A DNA stretch of 64,000 nucleotides from positions 62,001 through 126,000 of the forward strand of contig CAWHFY010000009.1 of assembly GCA_963828755.1 (NCBI GenBank), given 5' to 3'. The notes under the pieces are model-generated. The model was given only the letters and a program-made list of their open reading frames with translations. It had not been told where the DNA came from and ran no database searches. This document shows positions 36,056 through 45,638 of this stretch, in pieces; the stretch's first letter is position 1; each line of letters opens with the position of its first letter. The stretch comes from WHSW01 sp963828755 (lineage in GTDB: Bacteria > Actinomycetota > Thermoleophilia > Solirubrobacterales > 70-9). A program made the translations under genes and the position numbers.

Positions 36056-36907
36056 GTGCGTCCTCGGGGGATCGCCTTCGGCCCAGCGGCGCTGCTCGTC
36101 GCAGCAGCGCTGGCAGGCGGCTGCGGCTCGAGCGAGCCCGGGGGCGGCGCTGCGGCGACGACCGTGACGATTCCGGTCGAGGCCACGGCGCCCGTGGACT
36201 CGACGGCTCAGGAGGTCGAGCCGGCGACTGATCCCGCCGCCGTCGAGGCAGCGCCGGCGGCCGAGCCGCCCGCCCCGCAAAGGAGCCGGGCGCTCGACCC
36301 GCCGGCGAACACGTTCGCCGCGATCTGGGTCCGCTCCGGCCACGAGGTCGAGATGCGCACCCAGCCCGGCGGCGGCGAGGTGGTTGCGCGGGTTGGCCGC
36401 CGGACCGGGTTCGGATCGCCGAGCGTGTTCAGCGTCGTCGAGCACCGCGGCCGGTGGGCCGGGGTGACCACGGAGCGGCTGGCGAACGGAACCCTCGGCT
36501 GGATCCGGGTGGACCCGAAGCGCGTCGACGCCGGTTGGACCAGCGAGCAGATCGTCGTCGACCTCTCCGAGCGCCGAGGCGAGCTGATTCGCGACGGCGA
36601 GGCGAAGCTGAGCTTCCCGGTCACGGTTGGCGCCCCGGGCTCGCCGACGCCGACCGGTCGGTTCGCGGTCACCGACACGTTCACCGGCCTGCGCTCCTCC
36701 GCGTACGGCTGCTGTGCGCTGGCCCTCTCGGCGACCCAGCCGAGCCTCCCGTCGGGCTGGCTGGGCGGCGACCGGATCGCGATCCATGGCACCTCGGGCC
36801 CGCTCGGGGAGGCACTCTCGCACGGGTGTGTGCGGGCCGCCGACGCCGATGTCCGTCGGCTGATCCGCGAGGTGCCGCTCGGCGCCCCGGTCGTGATCAG
36901 GGACTGA
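36056..36907 (+). CDS. L,D-transpeptidase lipoprotein (YkuD domain)
   Basis: 283 residues from GTG 36056. A lipobox (LAGGC) follows the signal helix. A Thr/Ala/Pro linker (to about residue 85) precedes an SH3-like region (EVEMRTQPGGGEVVARVG). The YkuD domain has TGRFAVTDTF, RIAIHGTSGP and SHGCVRA with the catalytic Cys at about residue 259. It forms 3-3 cross-links in peptidoglycan, outside the membrane. Its 3' end overlaps the convergent WS/DGAT gene by 11 bp. Confidence 0.88.
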   Translation: MRPRGIAFGPAALLVAAALAGGCGSSEPGGGAAATTVTIPVEATAPVDSTAQEVEPATDPAAVEAAPAAEPPAPQRSRALDPPANTFAAIWVRSGHEVEMRTQPGGGEVVARVGRRTGFGSPSVFSVVEHRGRWAGVTTERLANGTLGWIRVDPKRVDAGWTSEQIVVDLSERRGELIRDGEAKLSFPVTVGAPGSPTPTGRFAVTDTFTGLRSSAYGCCALALSATQPSLPSGWLGGDRIAIHGTSGPLGEALSHGCVRAADADVRRLIREVPLGAPVVIRD

Positions 36908-38282
36908 GCGCGGCCTCCTGCTCGTCGAGCGCCGCCTCGAGGTCGGTGGCGAGCTCGTCGAGGTCGTCGAACACGTCGCGGTCGCCGGCGAGGCCGAAGA
37001 AGACGCGCCCGTCGTAGCTCAGCACCCCGATCGAGAGCGCGTGGTTTTGCGGCGACAGCGGCACGAACGGGTAGATCGCCTCGAGCCGGTTGCCGAGAAG
37101 GTAGAAGGGCGCCTGCGGCCCGGGGACGTTGGAGACGACCAGGTTGAAGGCGAGCGGGCGCGAGATCGCGCCGGCGAGGACGCGGTTGATCGTCGGCGGG
37201 GTCCACCCGGTCGCCTCGATGATCAGCGACGCAGCGGTCGCCTGCTCTGAGGACTTCAGCCGGGTCGTCTCGGCGTGGATGCGGGCCAGCCTCGCCGCCG
37301 GATCGGGCTCGCCGATCGGCAGGCGGACGAGCAGGGTCGCGATCCGGTTGCCGAGCTCGAGGTCCTCGCCGGGGCGGCGGATGCTCATCGGGACCAGGCC
37401 CACCAGCTGCTCGGGGGTCTCGTCGGCGCGCCGCTCGAACAGCCGCCGCAGGCCGCCGGCCGCGATCGAGAGGATCACGTCGTTCACGGTCGCGCCCGAA
37501 TCGCCGCGCATCGCCTTGAGCTGGGCGAGCTCGGCGTCGACGAATGCGACCCGGCGGTCGCGGCCAATCTCCTGGTTGAGGAAGGTGCGGGGCGCGGTGG
37601 GCCCGCTGGCGGCGAGCTGCGCGAAGCCCTCGGCGGTGCGCATCACCCGGCCGGCGGTCGAGCGTGGCATCGTCAGCGCCCCGCGGGCCGCCTTGCGCGC
37701 CGCACGCAGCGGCGCCCGGATGCGGTCGGAGGCGTCACGGACGAACAGCAGCTCCGCGCTCGGCTCGTCGGGCTCCCAGCGCTCCTCGGTCACCTCCATC
37801 TCGGTTCCCTCGGGGCTCGCGTCGAGGATGATCGTGCCGACGTCGACGGCGGCGACCCCGTCGACGAGCGCGTGGTGGGTCTTCGAGATGAAGGCGTGGC
37901 GCTTGCCCTCGAGCCCCTCGACCAAATAGAGCTGCCACAGCGGCCGGGTCAGGTCGAGCGGCTCGGACATCACCCGCCCGACCAGCTCGCGCAGCTCCGC
38001 GGCGCCACCGGGCTTCGGCAGCGCGACCCGGCGCACGTGGCGCTCGATGTCGAAGCTCGCGTCGTCGGCCCAGACCGGGTTGTTGAGGGCGATCGCGCCC
38101 ACCGAGGTGATCTTCTGGCGAAAGCGGGGGATCAGGCCCAGCCGCGACTCGACATGGTCGACGAGGCGCTCGAACTCCGGCGGCTTGCCCGCGACGACGA
38201 TCGTCGCGCCGACGTGGACGTGGATCGGCCCTCGCTCAGCGAGCAGCGAGGACATGTCCGAGGCCGAGAGGCGGTCGTTCAC
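36897..38282 (-). CDS. Wax ester synthase/diacylglycerol acyltransferase (WS/DGAT)
   Basis: 461 residues from GTG 38282, which overlaps the upstream stop (GTGA). Contains THHALVDGVAAVDVG (catalytic HHxxxDG, about residue 133), PRTFLNQEIGRDRRVAF, GATVNDVILSIAAGGLRRLF (ND motif) and NLVVSNVPGPQAPFYLLG (PLW/NVPG region). It esterifies fatty alcohols or diacylglycerol with acyl-CoA. Together with the carboxylase and mutase genes it hints at acyl storage metabolism. Confidence 0.88.
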   Translation of the reverse strand: MNDRLSASDMSSLLAERGPIHVHVGATIVVAGKPPEFERLVDHVESRLGLIPRFRQKITSVGAIALNNPVWADDASFDIERHVRRVALPKPGGAAELRELVGRVMSEPLDLTRPLWQLYLVEGLEGKRHAFISKTHHALVDGVAAVDVGTIILDASPEGTEMEVTEERWEPDEPSAELLFVRDASDRIRAPLRAARKAARGALTMPRSTAGRVMRTAEGFAQLAASGPTAPRTFLNQEIGRDRRVAFVDAELAQLKAMRGDSGATVNDVILSIAAGGLRRLFERRADETPEQLVGLVPMSIRRPGEDLELGNRIATLLVRLPIGEPDPAARLARIHAETTRLKSSEQATAASLIIEATGWTPPTINRVLAGAISRPLAFNLVVSNVPGPQAPFYLLGNRLEAIYPFVPLSPQNHALSIGVLSYDGRVFFGLAGDRDVFDDLDELATDLEAALDEQEAALSP

Positions 38283-38773
38283 TCGCCCGCGGCGGCCGGC
38301 CCGGCGGCCATGAACTCCTCCAGGCCCTGCCTGGCCTGAGCGCGGATCCTGCCTTGGATCATCGGCGTCCAGCCGAGCAGCACGCCGACCGGCCCGATCG
38401 CCTGGCGCGCCCAGGCGTAGAGGTCGAAGCGGTCGCGGTGTTCGCTGATCAGCCCGTCCTGGAACACGAAGCTGGCGTCGATGCGGTTGAGCACGTGGCG
38501 GCCGGTCGAGAACGTGTAGCTCGCGTCCCAGTGCGCCGAGCCCTGCTCGTCGTCGGCGTGGACCTTCGAGTGCTCGACCTCGAGGTCGGTCGCGCGCTCG
38601 CACAGCATTCGCCACATCGAGCCGACCTCGTCGCCGTGCAGATCCTGGAAGACCGGGTCGTGAAAGTGGGCGTCGGCGGTGTAGCAGGCGGCCATCGCGT
38701 CGCCGTCCGTGCGCGCGAACGCCTCGTAGAACCGATTGATCAGGGCCTCGTTGGCGGCCGCATCACCCGACAC
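38279..38773 (-). CDS. SnoaL/NTF2-like domain protein
   Basis: 164 residues from GTG 38773. NEALINRFYEAFARTDGDAMAACYTADAHFHDPVFQDLHGDEVGSMW is a typical NTF2-like opening with HDP, followed by SYTFSTGRHVLNRIDASFVFQDGLISEHRDRFD. NTF2-like proteins are small cone-shaped enzymes (isomerases, hydrolases) or binding proteins; function here unknown. It is coupled to WS/DGAT by overlap. Confidence 0.78.
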   Translation of the reverse strand: MSGDAAANEALINRFYEAFARTDGDAMAACYTADAHFHDPVFQDLHGDEVGSMWRMLCERATDLEVEHSKVHADDEQGSAHWDASYTFSTGRHVLNRIDASFVFQDGLISEHRDRFDLYAWARQAIGPVGVLLGWTPMIQGRIRAQARQGLEEFMAAGPAAAGE

Positions 38774-38811
38774 CGGGCGATCGTATCCGCGTTCGCCGGC
38801 CGGTGCCGGGA

Positions 38812-39984
38812 TCAGGGCAGGTAGGCCATCGGGTCCGTGACCGTGCCGTTGATCCGGATCTCGAAGTGCAGGTGGGGGCCGAAGCAATAGCCGGTGCAGT
38901 CGGAGATCCCGATCACATCCCCCTGTTGGACCTGCTGGCCCTGGGTGACGCCGAAGCTCGCCTGGTGCGCGTAGCAGGAGGAGATCCCGCCGCCGTGGTC
39001 GATGCAGGTGTAGTTCCCGTAGCCGCCGCTGGTCGCCTCGGGCTGCGTGAACAGGACGACCCCGTTCGCGGCGGCGTGGATCGGCGTGCCGCTCGGCACC
39101 GAGATGTCGATGCCCGGGTGGTTCTCGTAGCCGCCGTTGATCGTCCGCGGCCCGAACGGGGAGACGACCGGCCCGTTGACCGGCCAGATGTAGCCCTCCG
39201 AGCTCTCGCCCCGAAACGGTCCGGCCGGGGCGGCGGGGACGCTGGAGGCCTGCTGGGCGGCTGCGATCTGCGCCTGGATCTTGTCCTGGATGTCGGCGAC
39301 GCTGCCCTCGAGGTGGTCCTCGGTCTGCTGCGCCGAGTCGAGCGCCGCGCGCTGGTCGGCGCGCGCCGCGTCCAGCTGGGATTGGCGGCTCTGCAGCTCG
39401 CTCTGGGTGCGCTCGAGCTCGGCCTTGCGGTCGGCGATCTCGTCGCGCTCGGCGGTCACCTGCTTGACCGTGACGATCGTGTCGTTGCGGAGGGAGCGCA
39501 CCCGGCCGACGACCTCGGAGTCGTTTTGCTCGATCCGCTTGAGGTACTCGTAGCGCTCGACCAGATCGGAGAAGCCGTCGGAGTTGAGCATCACGGTCAG
39601 CAGGTCGGGTTCGCCGGCGCGGTAGATCCCGACGAGGCGGGTGCGCAGCACGTTCAGCGAGCGGCGCAGGTTGTTGCGCAGCTGGTCGAGCCGGACCCGG
39701 TCGCGATGCAGCTCGGCCTGCTTTTTGTCGAGCTCGCCCTGGACCACCGCGACCCGGTTGGAGAGCACGGAGATCTGGCCGATCAGGGTGTCGATCCGGT
39801 CGCCGTACTTCTGGATCTCCGAGGAGAGCACCTGCTCGTCCTGGCGCACGTCGTCGAGCTTGTTCTGCTTGTGCTCGAGGCGCGATTGCAGGTCCTGGCC
39901 CGCCGCGTTCGCGGCGAGCACGCAGAGCAGGGCGAGCGAGCAGGCAAGCGCCAGCCCGCGCCTGTGGATCGGTGTCGGTCCCAT
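38812..39984 (-). CDS. M23 family peptidoglycan endopeptidase with N-terminal coiled coil
   Basis: 390 residues from ATG 39984, with a signal peptide (LALACSLALLCVLAANAAG). Residues about 30-250 form a long coiled coil (EIQKYGDRIDTLIGQISVLSNRV, LDQLRNNLRRSLNVLRTRLVG, ELQSRQSQLDAARADQ) like EnvC/PcsB. The C-terminal LytM domain has HPGIDISVPSGTPIHAAANGVV, CYAHQASFGVTQGQQVQQGDVIG and PHLHFEI, giving the zinc His/Asp and catalytic His. Likely cleaves wall peptides during division, or activates an amidase. Confidence 0.87.
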   Translation of the reverse strand: MGPTPIHRRGLALACSLALLCVLAANAAGQDLQSRLEHKQNKLDDVRQDEQVLSSEIQKYGDRIDTLIGQISVLSNRVAVVQGELDKKQAELHRDRVRLDQLRNNLRRSLNVLRTRLVGIYRAGEPDLLTVMLNSDGFSDLVERYEYLKRIEQNDSEVVGRVRSLRNDTIVTVKQVTAERDEIADRKAELERTQSELQSRQSQLDAARADQRAALDSAQQTEDHLEGSVADIQDKIQAQIAAAQQASSVPAAPAGPFRGESSEGYIWPVNGPVVSPFGPRTINGGYENHPGIDISVPSGTPIHAAANGVVLFTQPEATSGGYGNYTCIDHGGGISSCYAHQASFGVTQGQQVQQGDVIGISDCTGYCFGPHLHFEIRINGTVTDPMAYLP

Positions 39985-40068
39985 GCGCAGACCCCAAAGC
40001 TTGCCGATCCGGCACGCCCGGCAGTGGGCATCGGCCGAATCTGCACAGCTAATTGCCGTCGTGCGAGC

Positions 40069-41082
40069 ATGGGCCGCATGGGCCAATCGAGGCGCAAGCG
40101 CGAGCTCGGCCGCGGCGAGCGCATCCTCCCGGGGGTCTGGCGGCTACGCCTGCCGCTGCCCTGGCCAGGGGTCCCGCACGTGAACGCGTTCGCGGTCCGC
40201 GCCGGCGACGGGATCGTCCTGTTCGACACCGGCATGGCGACCGAGAACGGCCAGCGCCACCTCGAGCTGGCGCTGGCCCAGGTCGGTTTCCGGCTCGAGG
40301 ACGTACGGCTCGTCGTCTGCACCCACTCGCACGCCGATCACTACGGGCTCGCGGCTCCAATCATCGAGCGCGCCGGCTGCGAGCTGTGGATCCATCCCGC
40401 CTGGGGGCACGTGCGGGCGATGATCGACGACCCCGACGCAGCGCTCGACCGGCGGATCGAGGTGGCGCGCCAGAGCGGCGTGCCGCCCGCCGGGCTCGAG
40501 CACTACGAGAAGTCGCGCCGCGGGGTGGGGTCTGGGATCGTCCGCGCCGTGCCGCCCGACCGCGAGCTGGTCCCCGGGGTGGAGGTCGAGACCGACCTCG
40601 GCGCCTGGCAGGTGCACGAGACGCCGGGCCACGCTCCGTCGCATGTCGTCCTGCACCAGCCCGAGAGCGGGCTGCTGATCTCCGGCGATCACCTGCTCGG
40701 CCGGATCTCGCTGTTCTTCGACTTCGGCCACACCCCCGACCCGGTCGGCGAGTTCCTCGGCGGGCTCGACGAGGTCGACCGCATCGACCTCACGACGCTC
40801 TGCCTGGCCGGTCACGGCCGCCCGTTTCGCGACATCCCGGCCAAGGTCGCAGGCAACCGGGCCGAGGTCGAGGCGGCGCTCGAGCGCGTCCGTGACGGCC
40901 TCGCCGGCGGGGAGCGGACCGCCTACGAGCTGATCGCCGATGTGGTCGGACCCGAGAACCTCAACCCGGCGACCGCGGCCTGGGGGCTGCAGCTGGCGCT
41001 CGCGTACCTGACCCACCTCGCGGCGCTCGACGAGGTGGTCGAGGTCGAGGGCTCGGACCCGCGTCGCTGGCGCCTCGTCTGA
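40069..41082 (+). CDS. Metallo-beta-lactamase fold hydrolase
   Basis: 337 residues (ATG 40069; ATG 40078 is an alternative). VVCTHSHADHYGLAAP is the HxHxDH motif (about residues 85-91), ETPGHAPSHVVLH, LLISGDHLL and CLAGHGRPF supply the other zinc ligands. A C-terminal winged-helix-like extension (residues about 260-337) matches the LACTB2/RNase-Z-like subset. Substrate unknown. Divergent from the M23 peptidase with 84 bp between starts. Confidence 0.82.
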   Translation: MGRMGQSRRKRELGRGERILPGVWRLRLPLPWPGVPHVNAFAVRAGDGIVLFDTGMATENGQRHLELALAQVGFRLEDVRLVVCTHSHADHYGLAAPIIERAGCELWIHPAWGHVRAMIDDPDAALDRRIEVARQSGVPPAGLEHYEKSRRGVGSGIVRAVPPDRELVPGVEVETDLGAWQVHETPGHAPSHVVLHQPESGLLISGDHLLGRISLFFDFGHTPDPVGEFLGGLDEVDRIDLTTLCLAGHGRPFRDIPAKVAGNRAEVEAALERVRDGLAGGERTAYELIADVVGPENLNPATAAWGLQLALAYLTHLAALDEVVEVEGSDPRRWRLV

Positions 41083-41175
41083 GGGGTCGCGATCTCACAC
41101 CTAGGGTGGCTTTGACAACCGCCGGCGCTACGAGACGCTGAAGCCCAACAACCGAGATCACCACCAGGAGAGACC

Positions 41176-42561
41176 ATGAGCCCGAGCCGCACCCAACTTC
41201 GACGCAGCGCCGCCGTGATCGCGAGCGGGGTTGCGATCCTGCTCGGCGCCGGCTCCGCGCAGGCCGCCGAGAACGGCAAGATCGCCTTCGAGCGCTTCGG
41301 CGAGATCTTCGTCGCCAATCCCGATGGCAAGAACGCCACCAACCTGACAGCGACCAAGACCTCCGAGGACCAGGCCGTCTTCTCCCCCGACGGGACGAAG
41401 ATCGCCTTCGTGCGCGACTCGGTCACCGCCTCGCTCGCCGACGACGACCTCTGGGTGATGAACGCCGACGGAACCGGCCAGGTCCAGATCGCCGACGCCG
41501 GCGATCGGATCGAGGATCTGCACTGGTCGGGTGATGGCACCCGACTGCTCTACTGGGCCGACCGCGACGCGACCGAGATCCTCGCCGAGCTGTACTCGGT
41601 GAAGCCCGACGGCAGCGGCGACACGCTGCTCTCCGCCGACGGTCCGCCGATCGATGAGGGCCGCACCACCCTGTCCGCCGCCGGCGACAAGGTCGCCTGG
41701 GTTGACGACACCACCTACGGCAACCCCGAGATCGTGGTCTCGCGGATCGACGTCCCCGGAATCACCCGGATCACCAACGATCCAGGTGATGACGTGGCCC
41801 CGGTGCTGAGCCCGGACGCGACGCGCATCGCCTGGTCGAGCGACCGCGACCACCCCGCCGAGAACGCCGGCAGCGAGCTGTACATCGCCAACGCCGACGG
41901 CACCCTCCCGGCCAGGGTCACGAACTCGGGAGCGACGAAGGGCAACTATCCGTCGGCCTTCTCACCCGACGGCGCCCGGATCGGTTATGACCATGGCGGC
42001 TTCGCCGCGGTGATCGGGGTCGACGGCACGTCGCCGGTCACGCTGACCAACGAGAAGAGCTACAACCACTTCGAGCTTTTCTCGCCCGACGGCACCCGCG
42101 CTCTGTACGAGCACACCCGTCCGATTCGCGGCGAGGATCCGCACTACACCCTCGACACGGTTCGCCTCGACGGCGGTGGCCACAAGGTCGTCGTCGGCAA
42201 GGACCTCGACCCGGTGTTCCTCGACTGGGGAGTGGCGCCGGCGCCGATCACGCCCGGCCCGCTCGAGCTCGCGCTCAAGGCCCGTCCGGCGCAGCGGGCC
42301 GTCGGGCTGCGGATCGGCTACACGTGCTCGAACGAGTGCGACCTCACCGTGGTCACCAAGGGTGAGACCGGCGACAAGCGCTTCAAGTCGAAGGTCAGGG
42401 CCCATGGCTACGGCAACGACGCCTGGCAGACGGCCGTGATCAGCAAGAAGGCGCGAGCCCAGATCACCGAGCGGCCGGGCGCGGCGAAGATCGTCGTCAC
42501 CGCGACCGATCAGTTCGGCGACAAGGCCAGGAAGACGGCGAACGTCGCGCTCAACCCCTGA
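41176..42561 (+). CDS. Secreted TolB-like beta-propeller protein
   Basis: 461 residues with SD AGGAGA before ATG 41176. A signal peptide (VIASGVAILLGAGSAQAAE) precedes WD40-like/PD40 repeats: AVFSPDGTKIAFVR, LYSVKPDGSGDTLL, PVLSPDATRIAWSSDRD, AFSPDGARIGYD, LFSPDGTRALYE. A C-terminal beta-domain (GLRIGYTCSNECDLTVVTKG) has a cysteine pair. Probably an extracellular scaffold or binding protein. The lone convergent neighbour across tRNA-Arg is another large secreted protein. Confidence 0.8.
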   Translation: MSPSRTQLRRSAAVIASGVAILLGAGSAQAAENGKIAFERFGEIFVANPDGKNATNLTATKTSEDQAVFSPDGTKIAFVRDSVTASLADDDLWVMNADGTGQVQIADAGDRIEDLHWSGDGTRLLYWADRDATEILAELYSVKPDGSGDTLLSADGPPIDEGRTTLSAAGDKVAWVDDTTYGNPEIVVSRIDVPGITRITNDPGDDVAPVLSPDATRIAWSSDRDHPAENAGSELYIANADGTLPARVTNSGATKGNYPSAFSPDGARIGYDHGGFAAVIGVDGTSPVTLTNEKSYNHFELFSPDGTRALYEHTRPIRGEDPHYTLDTVRLDGGGHKVVVGKDLDPVFLDWGVAPAPITPGPLELALKARPAQRAVGLRIGYTCSNECDLTVVTKGETGDKRFKSKVRAHGYGNDAWQTAVISKKARAQITERPGAAKIVVTATDQFGDKARKTANVALNP

Positions 42562-42638
42562 CCGCGGCGATCCGGCGCTGAAGTGCGCGCGGCGGCGCTC
42601 TAGACTCCGCCGTCGCGCTCGGCGCCGCCGATCGCCCA

Positions 42639-42712
42639 GGGCCCGTAGCTCAGCCGGATAGAGCGTCGGTCTACGAAACCGAAGGTCACAGGTTCGAATC
42701 CTGTCGGGCCCG
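42639..42712 (+). tRNA. tRNA-Arg (anticodon ACG)
   Basis: Acceptor GGGCCCG pairs with CGGGCCC, D-arm AGCTCAGCCGGATAGAGC, anticodon loop CTACGAA gives ACG, T-arm CACAGGTTCGAATCCTGT. CCA is not encoded. A 3' fragment of the same tRNA, inverted, is at 45593-45638. Confidence 0.95.
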
Positions 42713-42778
42713 CTTCTTGTCTCCCTTAGAAACGGCTTAGTCAAGCGCCGGATGGCGGGTGCGGGCCGGGCCGCCGGC

Positions 42779-44797
42779 CTAGCGCTTCCGCTTGCGCTTC
42801 AACTTCACCTTCGTCGTCTCCGTGTTGGGCAGGCCACCGGTCGGGGTGAAGGTGATCTTCGGCTTCACCTTCGCCTTGCCCTTCTTCTTCAGCTGCTTCT
42901 TCGCCTTGCCCTTGGCCACGACCTTGAGCTTGAAGGTCCCGGCGGCGCTGACCGGCTTCGACGCCCCGGCCCGCGCGTGCGCCGGACGCTGTGGCTTGAG
43001 GTTCTTGCCGCTGAGCGCGAGCTCGCCCGCACCCGCGACCGTGACCTTGATCGTCGCCGTGCCCTTCTTCTTGTTCAGCTTCTTCTTGCCAATCGTGAAG
43101 TTGTTCGGCGGGCAGCCGTCGGTCGTGTTTAGGTCGGGGGTCGTCGGGCAGGCGTCCTGAGCATCGGCGATCCCGTCATGGTCGGTGTCCGCGCAGCCGG
43201 GAACCTTGAAGTTGCCGATCGCGGTCTTCCAGCTGTTGAGCGAGGTGGCGTTGTAGTACTGATTCGTGTACCAGAAGGTGCACTCGTCGGCGGGGTCTAC
43301 GGTCATCGAGCTGTAGTCGCCCCAGCGGTCGCCGGGGCTCGTCTGCGAGCCGCCGCCGGCCTTCATCACCTGCTCGGCACCGAGCGTTCCGGCGGGATCG
43401 CCGGGCGCACGGGTCGCGTAGCGGATACTCGGGAACGCCGTGCTGCTGGAGGCCGAGTAGCCGAGCGCAAGGTCGCCCTGGACGTCTAGGGCGGTGCTGC
43501 CCATGAATCGGTTCAGGCCACTGCCCGGGTCGTAGGTCCCCTCCTGGAACAGGCTCCACGCGGCGCCCGTATTGCGCAGCTCGAACCAGCGGGGAGCCGC
43601 GCCCGGCGATGCGCTGCCGCCGCCGACGGTGAAGTTGCCGACCAGCGCCTGGTGGTCGCCGAAGCGGCGGTAGGCGAGTCGCTGCATCGGCCACTCGCTC
43701 ACCGCGTCGACCTTCTCCGCCGTTCCCGCTTGCGGGATGCAGCTGAGGTTGAAGAAGCCGCAGACGGTGTACGTGAACGGCGCCACGTCGAAGCTGCCGG
43801 CCGACGTGAACGTGCTCGACGTCGGCGTGGCGAAGTTCGGGCTGAACGCGAACAGGTCGATCCGATCGGTCGGCACTCCGTGGTCGGGGAAGCTGCTGTC
43901 CTTGAACGTGTAGAAGAGGCCGGGGTCGCTGGACCCGGGAGTCCGCGGCCCGTCGACGTCGGCCGGAAGCAGCAGGTTGGTCTGGCCCGGGAAGCGAACG
44001 CCCGACGCGGTCGGGTCGCCGGCGAGCATCTTCGCCCGATCGAACGCGTAGGCCGTGTAGGTCGACTCGCTGTCGGACACGTAGTAGCCGTTCGGCCACA
44101 CGCCGACCTTGAAGTAGTCGGGGAGCTCGGGCGTGCTGAAGGCGTAGGTGAAATAGGCCCCGGTCGGGTCCGGAGTCTGCGAGATCGCAAAGCAGAGGAA
44201 GAAGGGGCCGCCGCCCCCGTTGAGGGCGAACTGCGCCAGCAGCCAGCGGTTCGCGATCGAGTCGTAGAGGACCTGCGGATCCCCGTCGTCGCTCGTGCTG
44301 CAGGAGCCGCTAGAGAACAGCGTCGAAAGGTCGAAGGCGGGCTTGAGCAGCGTGCCGGCCTTGTTGTAGATCGCGACTTTGGTCGCGTTGACCACCTGGA
44401 CGTAGTGATCGGGACCGACGTCACCCGTCGTGTCGGGCGGCGAGCAGGTACCGCAGGCGAACGGGTTCGAGCTGCCGTCGAAGACGGCGCTCGGCGCCGG
44501 CGTGCGGGCGGTCGCGGACCCGCGAGCGGCGAGCGGGTCCGACGGGCTTGACGCGCCCTCCCCCGCGCCGCGCGCTCCGGGCCTCGGTGACGAGCCGAGC
44601 GGGTTGAGGCGGGCAGCGCCGCCGCTCGAGTCAGACGACGCCGACGGGCCGAGGTCCGCGACCGCCGGGCTGACGCCGAAGTCCTGCAGCTCGACTCCCT
44701 GCGGCGCCGCGGCCGAGGCAGTGGGGGCCGTCAGGGAGACGGCGAGTGCGGCGAGAACGCCAACGACGCAAGTCACCCGGAACCCAGACAAGCTCAT
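42779..44797 (-). CDS. Large secreted protein with TSP3-like calcium motif and Lys-rich C-terminal module
   Basis: 672 residues from ATG 44797 with SD GGAGGG. Signal peptide (VVGVLAALAVSLTAPTASA), a Ser/Pro-rich region, then a large domain with VGPDHYVQVVNATKVAIYN, FKVGVWPNGYYVSDSE and DRWGDYSSMTVDPADECTFWYTNQYYN, reminiscent of secreted sialidase-like beta-propeller proteins. A thrombospondin type-3 style repeat follows (DTDHDGIADAQDACPTT). The last about 95 residues (KKKLNKKKGTATIKVTVAG ... KVKLKRKRKR) are very basic and recur at the end of the protein at 53121. Function unknown. Confidence 0.7.
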   Translation of the reverse strand: MSLSGFRVTCVVGVLAALAVSLTAPTASAAAPQGVELQDFGVSPAVADLGPSASSDSSGGAARLNPLGSSPRPGARGAGEGASSPSDPLAARGSATARTPAPSAVFDGSSNPFACGTCSPPDTTGDVGPDHYVQVVNATKVAIYNKAGTLLKPAFDLSTLFSSGSCSTSDDGDPQVLYDSIANRWLLAQFALNGGGGPFFLCFAISQTPDPTGAYFTYAFSTPELPDYFKVGVWPNGYYVSDSESTYTAYAFDRAKMLAGDPTASGVRFPGQTNLLLPADVDGPRTPGSSDPGLFYTFKDSSFPDHGVPTDRIDLFAFSPNFATPTSSTFTSAGSFDVAPFTYTVCGFFNLSCIPQAGTAEKVDAVSEWPMQRLAYRRFGDHQALVGNFTVGGGSASPGAAPRWFELRNTGAAWSLFQEGTYDPGSGLNRFMGSTALDVQGDLALGYSASSSTAFPSIRYATRAPGDPAGTLGAEQVMKAGGGSQTSPGDRWGDYSSMTVDPADECTFWYTNQYYNATSLNSWKTAIGNFKVPGCADTDHDGIADAQDACPTTPDLNTTDGCPPNNFTIGKKKLNKKKGTATIKVTVAGAGELALSGKNLKPQRPAHARAGASKPVSAAGTFKLKVVAKGKAKKQLKKKGKAKVKPKITFTPTGGLPNTETTKVKLKRKRKR

Positions 44798-45128
44798 CCC
44801 TCCAATTCCCTGACGTTCGACGGCCGGACACTCGCACAGAGCTGTTCGGCGTGCAGCCAGGCGGGCCGCCATCGCCCCGGGCGCGTGGACTCGACCAGCC
44901 CCGCCCGGGGTGGGTCCGGCCGATGCCGCCCCGTCACCTAGCATTACGACGACTACTCCCACCTCCCTACGGGTCGGTGAGGGTAGGTCGATGGTGCACG
45001 GCTGATACTCGCTGCTCCCGTCGCTTGAGCGCAGAAGCTCCTCACGTCAAGGGGCTAGCGGCATCGCTTCTCGCATCGCTTCTGGCATGCTTCTCAGCAT
45101 GGCTAACAGCATCACCGAAGGGGGCACG
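44798..45128. other. Non-coding gap with short tandem repeat
   Basis: About 330 bases without a convincing gene between two divergently oriented genes. At 45061-45104 a 12-base unit GCATCGCTTCTC is repeated about three and a half times with drift, ending just before the next gene's ribosome site. The rest holds no recognisable element. Confidence 0.5.
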
Positions 45129-45503
45129 ATGGCCGACAAGATCGGCGAGGAGCAGCTGGAGCGGCTGCGACGCGACGCCGAGGCAACGCTCGAGACCCTG
45201 GCGGCAGAGGTCGAGAAGCTCAACGACGCGGTGCTCAATGAGGGAGGCCCGTCGGCGCTGGGAGGCCGAGGCTCAACGAGTGCTTCCGAGAAGGTCCGGG
45301 AGAACCGCCTGCGCCGCATGGCGGAGCGACAGGGGTACGCGCTGACCAAGACACGCCGGCGCGACCCGCGCGCCACCGACTACGGCAAGTACATGATCGT
45401 GAACCCGATGACGAACGCGGTGGTGGCGGGCGCCGCCGCTACCGGCCGTCCCGAGTTCACGCTCGACGATGTCGAAGAATGGCTCACCGGGGAGAAGGAG
45501 TAA
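45129..45503 (+). CDS. Conserved-looking small protein of unknown function
   Basis: 124 residues from ATG 45129. A coiled N-terminus (LERLRRDAEATLETLAAEVEKLNDAV) is followed by RLRRMAERQGYALTKTRRRDPRATDYGKYMIVNP and a short acidic end (FTLDDVEEWLTGEKE). The RRMAxRQGxxLxKxRxRDP pattern recurs, as I recall, in small actinobacterial and phage proteins of unknown role; likely nucleic-acid associated. It lies in the tRNA-bounded patch, 90 bp from the tRNA-Arg remnant. Confidence 0.65.
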   Translation: MADKIGEEQLERLRRDAEATLETLAAEVEKLNDAVLNEGGPSALGGRGSTSASEKVRENRLRRMAERQGYALTKTRRRDPRATDYGKYMIVNPMTNAVVAGAAATGRPEFTLDDVEEWLTGEKE

Positions 45504-45550
45504 TGGCACGCCGTAGCTCCGGCACCGGAACCCTGCGCTTGGTACGTCGG

Positions 45551-45638
45551 CATAAACCGTTTGGCTAAGCGGTTTCCGAGGGAGAGGAGAAGCGGGCCCG
45601 ACAGGATTCGAACCTGTGACCTTCGGTTTCGTAGACCG
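45551..45638 (-). tRNA. Truncated tRNA-Arg 3' half (remnant)
   Basis: On the minus strand, 46 bases (45593-45638) match the 3' part of the intact tRNA-Arg(ACG) from the anticodon arm to the discriminator. A further about 40 bases downstream of the tRNA end (45551-45592) align with 42713-42754 with several mismatches. The 5' half is absent, so it cannot make a functional tRNA. Such 3' fragments usually come from integration at a tRNA gene, but this copy is inverted relative to the intact tRNA. Confidence 0.75.
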